64,000 nucleotides of DNA from Elsinoe arachidis (Eukaryota > Ascomycota > Dothideomycetes > Myriangiales > Elsinoaceae): assembly GCA_013372555.1 (NCBI GenBank), contig JAAPAX010000001.1, forward strand, positions 1,488,001 through 1,552,000. The letters run 5' to 3'. Positions 12,000-24,099 of this stretch are shown here, one piece after another. Under the pieces are notes generated by a model. The model searched no databases. It worked only from the letters and a program-made list of their open reading frames with translations, and was not told the DNA's origin. The translations under genes and the position numbers were made by a program. Position 1 is the stretch's first letter; each line of letters opens with the position of its first letter.

Positions 12000-13290
12000 T
12001 CTTACTAGGTCTTATACTTACTATAAGAAAGCTAAGAGCGCCTATTACGCTATTATAGATAACGTTCTTTTAGACCTAGTTAATAACGCCTATACTACTA
12101 TATAGAGATACACTAATATTAATCTAGATCCTACTAACTCTATATTCGTCTAGAAGTAGTATAAGTATACTAACGAGCTAACTACTACTATAGTTAAGGT
12201 TACTAACTGTAAGTAGGCCGTTAGTGTCTAGAAAGCTCGCTCTAGTATTAATATTACTTCTCTCTCTAGTAAGGAACTAGAGTATACTAAGGTTGTCGAA
12301 CTTCGTAGCTTCTGTATCGCTACTAAGGACCTTATAGGTATCTTCTACGCTATAAGTAGTCTTCCTTCTAGTCTTAATATCGCTAACTTAGTTATAGTAC
12401 TATACTAAGGGGACTATTCCTATAGCTCTAACTCTCTTCTATACTAACGTCTATAGTAAAAAGCGTCCTACTAAGGAGTCTACTAGGTCTCTAGAGTCTA
12501 AGAAGACTACTAAGACTATCGCTACTTCTAGTAAGACTACTTCTAAGAAGTCTAAGATATCTAAAGCTACTACTCCTACTAAAAAGGCTATAGCCTTATC
12601 TAGTAAGGTTACTAAGTCTATTATATAGGCTACCTCTAGTTGCTACTTGTCTCGCCTTAACTACGATACTGTTATAACTAACGCTAACGGTAAGGACGAG
12701 CTTAACCTTAGTAACCTCTTTAGGTATACTCTTACTAAGAAGAGTACTCCTTCTACTAAGAGTAGTCTAGCCTTTTATTATATAGCTCTCGAGATCCTTA
12801 CTAACGACTTCTACGCCTTAGAGGTCTATACTACGTCTAGGCTTAGTATCGACTAAGCTTATAATCGCTATAATATTATTGTAGATAGCTTTAACGCCTC
12901 TCTTATTAGTAGCTCTACTTACGATAAGGCTAGACTCTATTACTAGACTATTAGAGAGTATTTCGCTATTATTCTCTTTTTAGAGGAGTTTAGCGTTTTC
13001 TTTACTATTACCTATCTAACTCCTAACCTCTCTAATTAGAGAGATAAGGACTTAGAGATCTCTAAGCTCGACGCCTAGTAGAGAACTAGCAACGAGAATC
13101 CTATTATAGCTAATTACTAGGATAGATTCGCTATAGCTCTCTCCTAGGTATTATCCGGTCGTAATAACTAAGTAGAGACGATTAAGGACTAGAGAGAGGT
13201 TAAGGATAAGACTAGAGTATAAAAGTAGATAGATTTTCGAGAATATACTAATTGTACTCTTACTACTTACCTCTATACTCTCTTTATAAC
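12000..13290 (+). pseudogene. Degraded antisense ORF in the 3' part of the outer Gypsy element
   Basis: On the plus strand, opposite to gag-pol, a largely continuous frame of about 400 codons can be followed between the 3' LTR and the chromodomain. Its only stops are TAG and TAA at positions where CAG, CAA or TGG is plausible; a clean fragment of 69 codons is still open at 12647-12856. I do not recognise the product; the protein is Ser/Thr/Lys-rich in its first half. An antisense ORF downstream of pol is known from some plant Gypsy elements. Frame continuity is what I see; calling it a former gene is inference. Confidence 0.45.
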
Positions 13291-13329
13291 CCTTTCGTTA
13301 GCCTTCTAGCTTATATCTACTTAATACTT

Positions 13330-14538
13330 AGTTACTACTTCGGAGGTATTCTCTAATACCTCTTCTAGTTCCTAGGTTACTTCTACTAGAGCGTAGCTCT
13401 TCTAGAGTACCTTTAAGAATATATCTTCTTTTTACTAACTATAGTCTAAAATCCTCTCTACCTTATATTCTATACTATTATCTACCTCGACTAGCTTAGG
13501 ATCTACCTTAGTACCCCCTCGGAGGCTATATAGCTTAATTAGAGAGATATAGAATATATTATAGATACGGGACTTATCTAGTAACTATAATCGGTAAGCT
13601 TAAGCTTCTATAGTATCTACGACCTCGAATAGTCTAAAGTACTTTAGCGCTAGCTTATACTTCGCTACCTTTAGCCTTAGATTCTTAGTAGATAAAAGAA
13701 CTTTATCTTCTACTTTAAAGGATATTAGTTTATATTGCTTATCGTAAGTACTCTTCTACTACTTCTAAGCTTACTTTTAGTACTTCTATAAGCTTTACCT
13801 TATAGAAACTAGAGTAGCTATACGATCTTATATAGCTAGTATCTCTCTCTAAGAGGAACACTCTTAGTCCTTATCTAGATTCTCCTTAGTATCCTTACTA
13901 GTATATATCTCGAATAGCGATATTTAAAGTATCTCGTTTTAGGAGATATTAGCTACGTAAGTAGCTATTTTTAGCTAGTATAACTAATCTAATTAGTCTT
14001 AAGCTCTATAGTAATAGAGGTATTAAATAAGAGATTAGTTCTATCGTTCTATCTATCTATCTATTTAAGAGTAGAAGGTAGTTAATAAACGCTTTATAAA
14101 CCTTAGTTCGTATACGATAGTTTACTAATAGGCTATAGTAAAGACTATACTATAGTCTAATACTACGCTCTCTAGAATACTATACTCTAGTACGATATAG
14201 TCGAAAAATAGTTTAGCTAACTACTAGGCTATTATAGTCTTCTAGTACAGGATATACTTTACTATCTTAGTAAGGCGATCTATAACTACTAATAATACGT
14301 CGTAGACTACGCTATTAAGCTTACTTAGTAGTATATCCGTAATAAAGTCTATAGTAAGCTCTTTCTATAGCGCTTTAAGTATTAGTAGGTTTACGAGCTT
14401 GCTATAAGGCGTATAAGTCCGAGTCTTTATAGTCTAATAAATATAGTAAGTTTTTACATAGTTATCGACGTTATAATATATACTAGACTAGAAGTACTTT
14501 CTAGCTAAGAGCTTATAGATCTTATTATAAGTAAAATA
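13330..14538 (-). pseudogene. Outer Gypsy integrase and chromodomain, RIP-ed
   Basis: Minus-strand translation shows an integrase core: a segment like NVDNYVKTYYIYQ (normally CxxC), DFITDILLSK..., VVIDRLTKIVKYI, LDYSIVFTIAYQ and RFIKRLLTTFY. About 800 bp further on comes EYKVERILD, the start of a chromodomain, followed by a degraded YLVKW-like block and VLENTSEVV. Cys/His and Trp codons have been changed by RIP. The frame continues upstream across the Copia insertion into 19.9 kb. Confidence 0.8.
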
Positions 14539-14741
14539 TGTTAAGAATATAGCTCTCTCTAGATAATTAGGTATAGAGTTATATAACTACAAGTTATATA
14601 ATGCTAAGCCTAGAGATTTATATAAAGCTATTTCTCTTCTCTATAGATAGATTCCTTCTTTAATTAATCTATCTATTACCTAACAAGTGTGTAGTTAGTT
14701 CTATATAATATTCCACCTCTAAACGTGTCTTCTACTTAACA
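14539..14741 (+). repeat. Copia 5' LTR
   Basis: 203 bp, starts TG and ends CA, near-identical to 19692-19894. It is followed directly by GGTTATAAGCCC, the position of the primer-binding site. Confidence 0.92.
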
Positions 14742-14999
14742 GGTTATAAGCCCAGAGCTTATAGTACAAGTATAGGATTATATGTACTATAGTTAAGCAT
14801 CTACATTATTAAAATTAGACTAGATTCCCTAGTATACTCCTCCGTATCCTCTCTATTATCTTAATCTTAGACAGATTAGTAGAGGCGGTATAAAGCGTAA
14901 AAGACTAGCTACTTAGTATATTAAGTAGGGACTCGATTAATAAGTCTAGTATAGGTTTAAGCTCTATAATTATACAATAGCTACTGTTTATTAGCTATA

Positions 15000-17900
15000 A
15001 ATAACTAGCTATATCTCCTTATTCTTCTTTCTCTCTTAAGATTAGGAACCTACTAATCTTATTAATAATTATCTAATTAAGATTAAGAACTAAAAGATCT
15101 TAATATCTAGAACTTTAACTAAAGGTTATCTATTACTAGGACTTAACCTTTATTTAATCTCTTTTATTATACCTTTAGATACTATCTTTAGCTATAGAAG
15201 ATAATAATAATACCTATTTAAGATAGCTAGTGCTAACTCTCTCTAAAGAAAACTATAAGAAGTAGTTCTAATAGATAGAGCTCTAGCTTATATTAAAGAA
15301 GGTATTATAGACCCTTTCCTTCCTTACTAAACTACTAGTAATAACTCTAGGGTTATTATTATCTTCCTTATTCGACTCCTAGTATTCCCCTTAGTCAATA
15401 GAGAAGAATAGTACTACCTTTTACTAGATCTATAGATATATCTCTAAAAGAGATTAAGAGATAATTTAGAAATAGTAGTAGGCTAAACTAGCTTAGGAGA
15501 AGCTAAAGAGCAAGTATATAAAGTAGATAGGTATATAGGCAAGACAACTATAAAGAGAATTTATTATATACACTATAGGTAATAAGATAACTATCTCTAA
15601 TGCCTAGTTATACCTAACTATATTAGGAAGGAGAATTAATAGATCTTTAGTAATTAAGTAATACTCCTTACTAATAGTAAGAATTTAAAGACTACTTACT
15701 ACTCTTCTAGCTTTATAGTTATCTATAAGAGATACTTTAGATGCTTAACTATACCTTAGTATAGATAATATCTATAATATCCTTAAGGAAAAGAAAGCCT
15801 AGAAGAGAGAAGAGAAATCTACTATATTTATAAGAGGTAGACAATAAGGAACTAGTAGAAGCTTAAGCTATATATATATCTTATATAAAGAACCTAGTTA
15901 CTTAGTAACTAGGTGCTCTTATCTTTAATAAGCTAAGAAGTATATCTAGCTATCCTATAGGATTACTAAAAGAGCTAGCTCTATAAGAAGGTAGTTACCT
16001 AAATGCTAGAAACTACTTAAACTTATAAGGTAGCTTACTAAGAGAGTAGATTCTCTTAAGGTAGCTAAGTTAAGGAGAAAAGATAAAGCCTATCTAGCTA
16101 CTAAGAGAGATTTACTATTATTATCTCTATCTCTACTACTAAAAGTACTCTCTAGAGATAAAGAGCTTAAGACTATAAGCTCTATATTAGAGACTTAAGG
16201 TAAGCTTCTACACTATTAGTAGATACTTAACTCTAGAGTATCTAACTATATAATAGACAAGCTAACTCTCTTTAGGAGCCTATTAAGCAAGATATATACT
16301 TAATAGATCTAGGTTAGAGAGGATTACCTTTAGTTATAGTTAATAGGAACTACAATTATTAAGACTAAGAAGAGAGATAAGATAAAGATATAGGCTCTCT
16401 ATATACCTAATCTTAGTATTAATTTAGTCTTCTATTGTAAGCTATATATAGATTTAGGAGTTTCTAGAGCTATTAATTCGAATTCCTTTCTTATCCTTAA
16501 TCTATAGTAGCGGCTACTACTTAAAGCTAGAATTAAAGAGGAAATATATATAATTTAATCTCTATTTAAGTAGCTAGCTAATTAAAAGCTACATTCTAGA
16601 TCTAAGCCTAGCTTAATTCTAGATCTAGCTAATTAGAATATAGTATTCCTTACTACCTAGCTAGTAATTAATTTATAGACTAAGTACGTATATCTAACCT
16701 AGAATAAGCAATAAGAGAATCTTATTAATTTAAGACCTAACAACTCTAAGATAGAGTACTAACTCTAGTATAGGAGATTTGCTTACCTAGGAGTTAAGAA
16801 GCTTAGAGACCTTTATAAAGTTATAACTCTAAAGAAACCTATTAACCTAAACTATAATCTATTAATTCTATATAAGGTCTATTCCCTTACTAAGATAAAG
16901 AATAGAAGAGGTAAAACCTTATAAAGAAGACTAGAGGTTCTCTAGCTTGTCTATACTAACATCTATAGCCTAATTAAAACAAGTAGAGAAGGATTTAGAT
17001 ACTTTCTTAAACTTATAGATAGCTACTTAAGGATAATATAGATTATACTACTTAAGACAAGAGATAAAGCTCTATAAAGGCTTATTAAGTAGAAGCTAAG
17101 AGTTAAAAGAGAAAGTAATACTAAGGTTAAGGTTACTAGATTAGATAATACTAGTAAACTTAATAAGATTCTAAAGTAGTAGGAGCGCTAAGAAGATATC
17201 TATTATATAACTACTAAGCTATATAACTTAATTTAAAATAGACTAGTAGAGAAAGATATCTAAACCTTAGAGAATAGTATAAGAGTAATACTTAAGAACT
17301 TAAAGATACTAAATAAGTTCTAGCCTAAAGTAGTTTAGGTAGATATATATCTAAGAAATAGAATAGTAACAGGACCTATGATAAATAATAAGCAAGTTAT
17401 ACCTATTAAAGCCTATATAGGTATTAAGCTATTAGTTAATTACATTAAGGTCTAGGGCTATAAGGTATATACCTATATAAACCTAAAGTCCCTTCTTATA
17501 TATAGAAGAAAAGACAAGCTTATAGACAGAGAAAGAGTAGAGGTATTCCTTAGCTATATAGATAGAACTAACAGGATATATAAGATATAGGCACCTAATA
17601 GGAAAGCAGTAATTATCTTACTAAATGTTAAATTCTCTAAGTTTAAGAAAGGTAAAGATGTTAATCTTAGTATTAAGATTAACACTATAAGCAATTAAGC
17701 ACTAGCTAGGAGACTAGTTAGTAGACTAGCCTAGATCCGAGCCTAGCTTAGTTCTAGAATAGACTAATTAAATTAGTCTATTTAGTAAGAAGCACTTATA
17801 GAGAGAATCTTCTTATATATTAATATCCTAAAGGTTAACTCTATTAACCTTATAGATTTCTAACATAGAGAAGAGCTAATAGTCTAATCTAAATTACCTA

Positions 17901-19650
17901 ATTATATAAGTTAATTACTTAAGAGGTTAAGAGACAATAAGTCTAATAATAAAGAGCCTAACGTAAAGCATTATAGAGCTTTTATTACTAAGTATATTAA
18001 TTAGTAGAATAAGGATAATAAGATTACTATAATAGCCTTTATTAAATAATATATCCTAATTCTAAGGGATTATAATAAGGCTATTACTAACCTAGTATAG
18101 GGAGAAAAATAGTAAAAAGTAATTAATATAGAGCTTAATACTCTATACTTAAACAACATATAGGAAGAAGTTGTCTCTCTAGAGGAATCTAACTTAGTAA
18201 CATCTAAGTAGGTCTTTAGTGTTAAGTATAACATAGATAGCTCTATTAAAAAGTTTAAGACTAGACTTGTTACTAGAGGCTTCTTATAGAAGTTTAGTAT
18301 TAACTATAAAGACATATTTACTCTAATAGTTAGAGTAGATACACTAAGACTATTCTTTGCTATTATATATATACTTAACCTTAAGTGTTATTAGGTAGAT
18401 ATTAATAATGCTTTTATAGAATTATTCCTTAGGGAACTAATCTATATAAGGCTACTACCTAGGATTAAGATTAGACCTAGTATTATCTTCCGGATTCTTA
18501 GAAGCTTATATAGACTTAAGCAAGCTACTAGAGACTAGAATTAGCACTATATCTCTAAGCTTCTAAAGCTAGGCTTTACTTAGAGCAAAGTAGACCTCTA
18601 TCTTCTTATATACTATAATAAGAAGATTATTCTCTTAGTTTATGTTAATAATATACTATTTATAGCACTAAGCAAAGAGAATATCTAATAGTTTAAGCAA
18701 GAGCTTAGTAAGATCTTTAAGATTAAGAATCTTAGTAAAATTAGTAAAGTTCTTAGAGTTAAAGTTATAAGGGATAGAAGATAAGGAACCTTAAGGCTTA
18801 ACTAGATCTATTATATAGATAATGTACTATAGAGGCTTAATATAAGCTCTAATAAGACTACTCTAACAATGTAGCTAATAGATAATAAGCTTCTCTAGAG
18901 AGCTTAGGTAGAAGATATAAGGTTTAGTAGAACTAAATACTTATATACTATTAGAAGCTAGATATACCTTAGTACTCTAACAAGGCTAGACACTGCCTTT
19001 GCCCTTAGGAGGCTTAGTTAGTTTATAGCAGATCTAATAGACAGATATGCTATTAAGATAAAGAAGCTATTAAGATATATTAGATTAACTAAAGATCTTA
19101 GTATTATATTTAGAAGAGATAGAAATAAGACTCTCGAGGGATATTCTAATTTAGATTATGCCTTAGACAAGATAGATAGAGTCTCTATTCTTAGATATGT
19201 CTTTATACTTATAGGTGTATCTATTAGCTAGATAAGTAGGAAGTAGAAGTCTATTTTAACCTCTACTATAGAGGCTAAATATATAGTAATATATTCTTAT
19301 ATAAAGAGGTTATAGTTTCTGTCTTAGTTACTAAGAGATATAAACTATTATAAGATAGTTAGATAGTTACTCTAGAAGCTAATAGTAAAGGAGTCTTAGA
19401 AAGTAATAATAAGATTACTCTTTACTACTAGGATTAATAGTAATAACTAAGCTACTCTTTCTCTTATAAAAGAACTATATACTTATAAAAGGGTAAAGTA
19501 TATTAACATTGCTTACTACTATATTAGGAGGCTATAGAGGAACTAGAGGATATAGGTTAAGTTTATAAGGACAGTAGATATAGTAGCTAATAGATTAACT
19601 AAGCTACTTTAAGGTTAGAACTTTACAAGGTTTATAAAGTAACTTAGCTT
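15000..19650 (+). pseudogene. Copia gag-pol remnant
   Basis: Plus-strand frames, broken by RIP-type stops, hold integrase-like and then reverse transcriptase and RNase H segments in Copia order (integrase before RT). The RT catalytic box reads YVNN where YVDD is expected, a G-to-A change. No intact ORF remains. Two copies of a 28-bp palindrome (near 16596 and 17731) lie inside it. The upstream gag limits are not resolved. Confidence 0.75.
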
Positions 19651-19691
19651 AGTATTAACCTAAAGGTTTATCTATAGGAGCTAAGTAGGAG

Positions 19692-19894
19692 TATTAAGAA
19701 TATAGCTCTCTCTAGATAATTAGGTATAGAGTTATATAACTACAAGTTATATAATACTAAGCCTAGAGATTTATATAAAGCTATTTCTCTCCTCTATAGA
19801 TAGATTCCTTCTTTAATTAATCTATCTATTACCTAACAAGTGTATAGTTAGTTCTATATAATATTCTACCCCTAAACGTGCCTTCTGCTTAATA
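19692..19894 (+). repeat. Copia 3' LTR
   Basis: 203 bp matching the 5' LTR. Its ends are mutated to TA...TA and it is followed by the target duplication AAATA (19895-19899). Confidence 0.92.
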
Positions 19895-19899
19895 AAATA

Positions 19900-21295
19900 C
19901 TCTTTATTAAACTCGTCGTAGTACTAGTATAGTAGCTCTATATAGAGTACTATATTCTCTAGTATATATATAGTATCGTTCTTATATAGAAGGTTTCCCT
20001 TCCGATACTATACTAGAAGCCTTCTATTAGGTCTCTACTTAGGGGGATTTATACGCCTCTATATAAGCGAATTCTACTACTATAGACTATAGATTACTTT
20101 AAGAAGCTAGTCTATAGAACTCTCCTCTTATAGATTTTCCTTTACCGTTACTACTACTATAGCGACTTAAGGTATTAATTTTAATATTATACTAACTTAA
20201 ATTAAATCTACTTCTCTTTACTTTAACTATTTACTTTATAGCTAGTTAAGCTAGTTAGCTTCTAGGGAACTACCTCTAGTATTCTTAGTATATTTCTTAT
20301 CGTTAGACTAGTTATTAGGAACTCTCTCGGAGGTCTATTAGCCTTCGTTTACGTCCGAATAATTATTTTATACTATATAGACGCTCGTATCTATACCTTC
20401 TTCAAAGGTAGCGCTTCTTAGGCGTTCTAATAAGGATATACAAATCCGCTATACTATACCTCTAATAGCTAGTTAGCTAATCTCTAGCTTTGACTATAAG
20501 GTCGGTAAGCTATTCGTAAGGCTCGTATTGTCTACTATTAGGTCTAGCCGACGTAAGAAGGTATCTACTAGGTTTTTCGAGCTTGTATAGTACTTAATTA
20601 TAAAGTTAAAGATCTATAGGTATACGACTTAACAGGCCTAATAGCTATTTAGCTATTTAGTCGTTATAAAGTACTTTAGGTTATTATAATTAGAGATTAC
20701 CTAGATAGGGTCTAGGATACTCTCGTAGTAGTATCTCTACTACTTAAATACCTCTATAATAGAGAGAAGCTTCTAATTATAGGTCTTGTAGTTCTACTCT
20801 ATAGGTAGTATCTTCTAAGACTAGAAAGTAATAGAGTACTACTTACTAGTCTCTCTAACTAGAAATAGCTAAAAGATAATTACTCTAAAAGTAAGTTTAG
20901 ACGTATTAGTCTCTATTCTAATTAGCTTAGACGGATTATAGTACCTTAGTATTAGCGCTTCTATAAAGGCTCTTCTAATTGCCTTAAAAGCCTTCTATTC
21001 TAGACTAGTCTACTTCTAGAGTACCGATTACTTCCCTTTTTATAATTCTTTAAATAGAGCTATTAAAGGCTCTATAATCTTCGAATAGTTCTTAATAAAC
21101 TAATAATAGAAGTTAGTAAATTCTAAGAACTACTAAACGTCGTAGTAGCTATTTAGTATAGGCTAATCTATAATAGCGAAGACCTTCTAGAGGTCTATTA
21201 TAACTCCTTCGGTCGTTACTATAAAACCTAGAAATTCGACCTTCTTCTAGAAGAAGTTATACTTCTTCGGATTTGTATATAGCGCGAACTACTAT
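19900..21295 (-). pseudogene. Outer Gypsy RT end, RNase H and start of integrase, RIP-ed
   Basis: Minus-strand translation gives the block after the RT palm (KKVEFLGFIVTTEGV, FTNFYYQFIKNYSKIIEPL) and an RNase H-type segment (AFIEALILRYYNPSKLIRIETN...). It is the direct continuation of the frame that stops at 32577, which shows that the 11.3-kb element at 21296-32576 inserted into this pol gene. Confidence 0.85.
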
Positions 21296-21489
21296 TGTAG
21301 GCTAAGAAGCAGGTTAGGTGACCTATAGCTATTATTATGAAGTAGTATTAGTACTTAGAGATAGCATCATAGACAATCGACATGGCATTATAGCTTTACT
21401 AGTGTAATAGACTAGTGTCTTTAACGTAATGGTAGTAACAAGAGTAGAACATCCCTACTCGATACTAGGAAGTAACCTATACTATAACA
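21296..21489 (+). repeat. 5' LTR of the nested Gypsy-like element
   Basis: 194 bp, TG...CA, matching 32383-32576 with mostly C/T and G/A differences. Confidence 0.9.
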
Positions 21490-22089
21490 TTAGTAATCTT
21501 GTCTAGGGGGCGTCTAATTCGTAGTTAATAGCATATCGAGTGTTGTTCATTTTTAGTTACACACGTTAAAGGTTGCTCTAGCTTCCGTAGAGTTTTATAG
21601 GTTTATATACGGTATACACGTTTATAATCTATAGTCGTTTTTGTAGTATAACGTTGTATTTGTATAAGGAGGATACAACAGAGACATCGAGAGAGGCACT
21701 ATCTTTAGTATACTAACGCATACTAGAACGCTTAAAAGGCTTCTTCTAGAACTACAGGACATAGGGATCACGAAGACTCTAATAGATTACAAAGAGAAAG
21801 ACCCTAAAAACTTACTATAGACGATCGTAATTAACGCCGCTCCTAGATCCGAGCCTAGCTTAAATCTAGAACATTACGCAAGTTATAGATAAGGCTATAC
21901 TAGTTACATAATTGGCCGAGATGTAGAGATTTGCCTCTATGCTCTAAGGCTTAGAGCTATATAAAGAGTTATATAGATAAGGAGTTCTCTACTATCGAGC
22001 ATCTAAGGAGAATACAAGTGTTACTTCTTGTCCTAATAGGAGAGTACATTACACATGCGATATTACTTCTGAAAGGGAGAAACTAGAGA

Positions 22090-23900
22090 ACTTAGAGAAC
22101 AAACCTTCTAGCTGCTATAGCTATAGACGATTTCGGAGCTAGCGCTCTATTCGATAGGTATCGAGATCTGCCCCCTCCTGCCTTAGCTAGCAGCGACAAT
22201 AATAAAGAGAAGCCTATAAAGGATTATAGTACTCTAGTCGCGGAGAAGACTAAATAGATAGCTTCTTTATTATCGTCTTCCTTGCCTCTACTACCTTAAT
22301 AGACACCGGCACCTTCGGTAATTACACACCCTGTACATCCATTTGTAGTATAGGTAACTATGCCGGCTCCTAATGCTAGTTAATAGGGAGTACTCTTCTT
22401 TGATAGTTCTAATATCTCTAAGTTTCTTAAAGAATAGAATACCTTTATATCTACCTATTAGCTAGCTAAGAGTATTACTATACGACGCCTTCCTTAGTAT
22501 TATTTAGTAAGTATTTAAGAACAGATCAAGTCCTATACTAGATAGACTATACGTAACTAGAAGAGCTTAAGGGAGGAGATAAGACTTAGCTTCGAAGAGA
22601 TAGACTTAACCTACTAGATAACTTCTTACGCCTATCTAGAACGACTAAGAGACACCCTACGCTAATCTTACTAAGAGATAATATAATATAGTTATATATT
22701 TAGAAGAGCTACGAACTCCCTCGGAGAGACTAGGTTAGATATAATCACTAGAGGGATTTAGTTTATAGAAGGCCTTCTAGCTTATATCCGGAACTATATT
22801 TGTGCTAAGAGTAGTATAGATATTAAACATCTAGATACTTTCAAGCATTTCGATAAGATCTAGAGGCTAGCGGAAGACAAGATTTCGGAGATATAATGTC
22901 TTAAGTCTTTCTAGAGTACCTCTAAAGTTTAGTCTACAAGTGAGGCTCCTATAAAGAAGATATCGGTAGATCCTCGGCTAGCAACAAACAGCTCGCTAGC
23001 GATATAGCCTAACGAGAGTTCGGTGCTCGGAACAAGCATATAAGAGTTAGTTCGTAGTATCGAAAAGCTATTAGTATAGCTATTATAGGTTAAGTCTGCT
23101 CCTGTAGTACCTGTTCCTGTTGCTTAGCCTAACTAGTATACGACCTCTCGAGCATATCCTGTATCTAGAGCTACTATTAGACCTACACCTGCAAACCCTC
23201 GTAGTTGTTAGTTCTATAAGGTAGAGGGACATTCCCGTAGGAACTATCTATCTATTACTAACCTAGTAGATTATGGCTTAATCTATTTCTAAGGTCCTCG
23301 TATGTTCTAGAGCTTAGCTAAGAATCTAGAGAACCCCGTAGGGAAGTTAGCTCGTTGTAATAAAGGAGCTACCTAGTCCTAGAAGGAACAGATCGAATAA
23401 TGTCTTATTACTTAGAGCAAACTCTCGGTGTAAAACTTGGACTATTAGTATCCCTATATAGAAGACAACTCCGACGAAGAAGCTAATAACTCGATTTAGT
23501 GCACTAATTTCGTGTTAGAAGAGTTCCCTAATCCTTAAGAAGTGTCTATCTTAGCTGCTACCTAACAGATATCTCCTTCTACTTGTGCTAGCAAGACAAA
23601 AGCGCCTACTACTAGTGTCTAGAAGCCCGGGGCTTAACGTCTATCTTATAGAGTTATAAGGTCTCTTCGTGCTAGGAACTACTAGCCTATAATAGATCCT
23701 TCCGAGGTGGTCGTGCCTGTAGGTGTAAGTGTAGAGAGGAGCTACTCTACTACTATAGGGCCTAAGGGAGATTAAGATATTAAGATAGAGGCTTAACCGA
23801 ATAATCCTGTTTCTGCTTAAAAGAAGATACTAAAGACTCGGAGGTTCGATAAGGTCCTTTAGTAAACTACTAACCCTTAGGATACTATAAGATCTCTATT
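22090..23900 (+). pseudogene. gag remnant of the nested Gypsy-like element
   Basis: A plus-strand frame broken by RIP-type stops contains a capsid-like stretch (FFDSSNISKFLKE near 22.4 kb) and, near 23.2 kb, a CCHC zinc knuckle that now reads C..FYKVEGHSRRNY, with two Cys codons turned into Tyr. The region upstream of the knuckle is Pro/Val/Ala-rich. Confidence 0.7.
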
Positions 23901-24099
23901 AGATTCGAATATTACCTTACGTATAGGTACCCTCCTTAGCATGTCCTAACCCCTCTCCTGCATCCTCTACTAGAGGTTCGATAACCCTAACCTTCCTAGC
24001 AATAAGGTTCTAGAGTTGTTCTGTCCTTCCCGTACTAAGGTAAACCTTCTTTAGCAACCGGAAGAGCTAGTAGCTTTCGATAACGAGCGAGAGGCTATA

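Larger units (their letters stand above)
14539..19894 (+). mobile_element. Nested Ty1/Copia LTR retrotransposon (5,356 bp)
   Basis: Bounded by two 203-bp LTRs (14539-14741 and 19692-19894), beginning TGTTAAGAAT and ending TTAACA in the better-preserved copy. A perfect 5-bp target duplication AAATA lies at 14534-14538 and 19895-19899. The plus-strand internal region carries recognisable Copia reverse transcriptase (18.3-18.9 kb: VDINNAFIELFLRE, ILRSLYRLKQATRD, LLVYVNNILFI) and RNase H (19.1-19.6 kb). It interrupts the integrase of the outer Gypsy. It keeps more CpA and TpG than its host, suggesting later arrival or milder RIP. All frames are closed by TAG/TAA. Confidence 0.93.
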
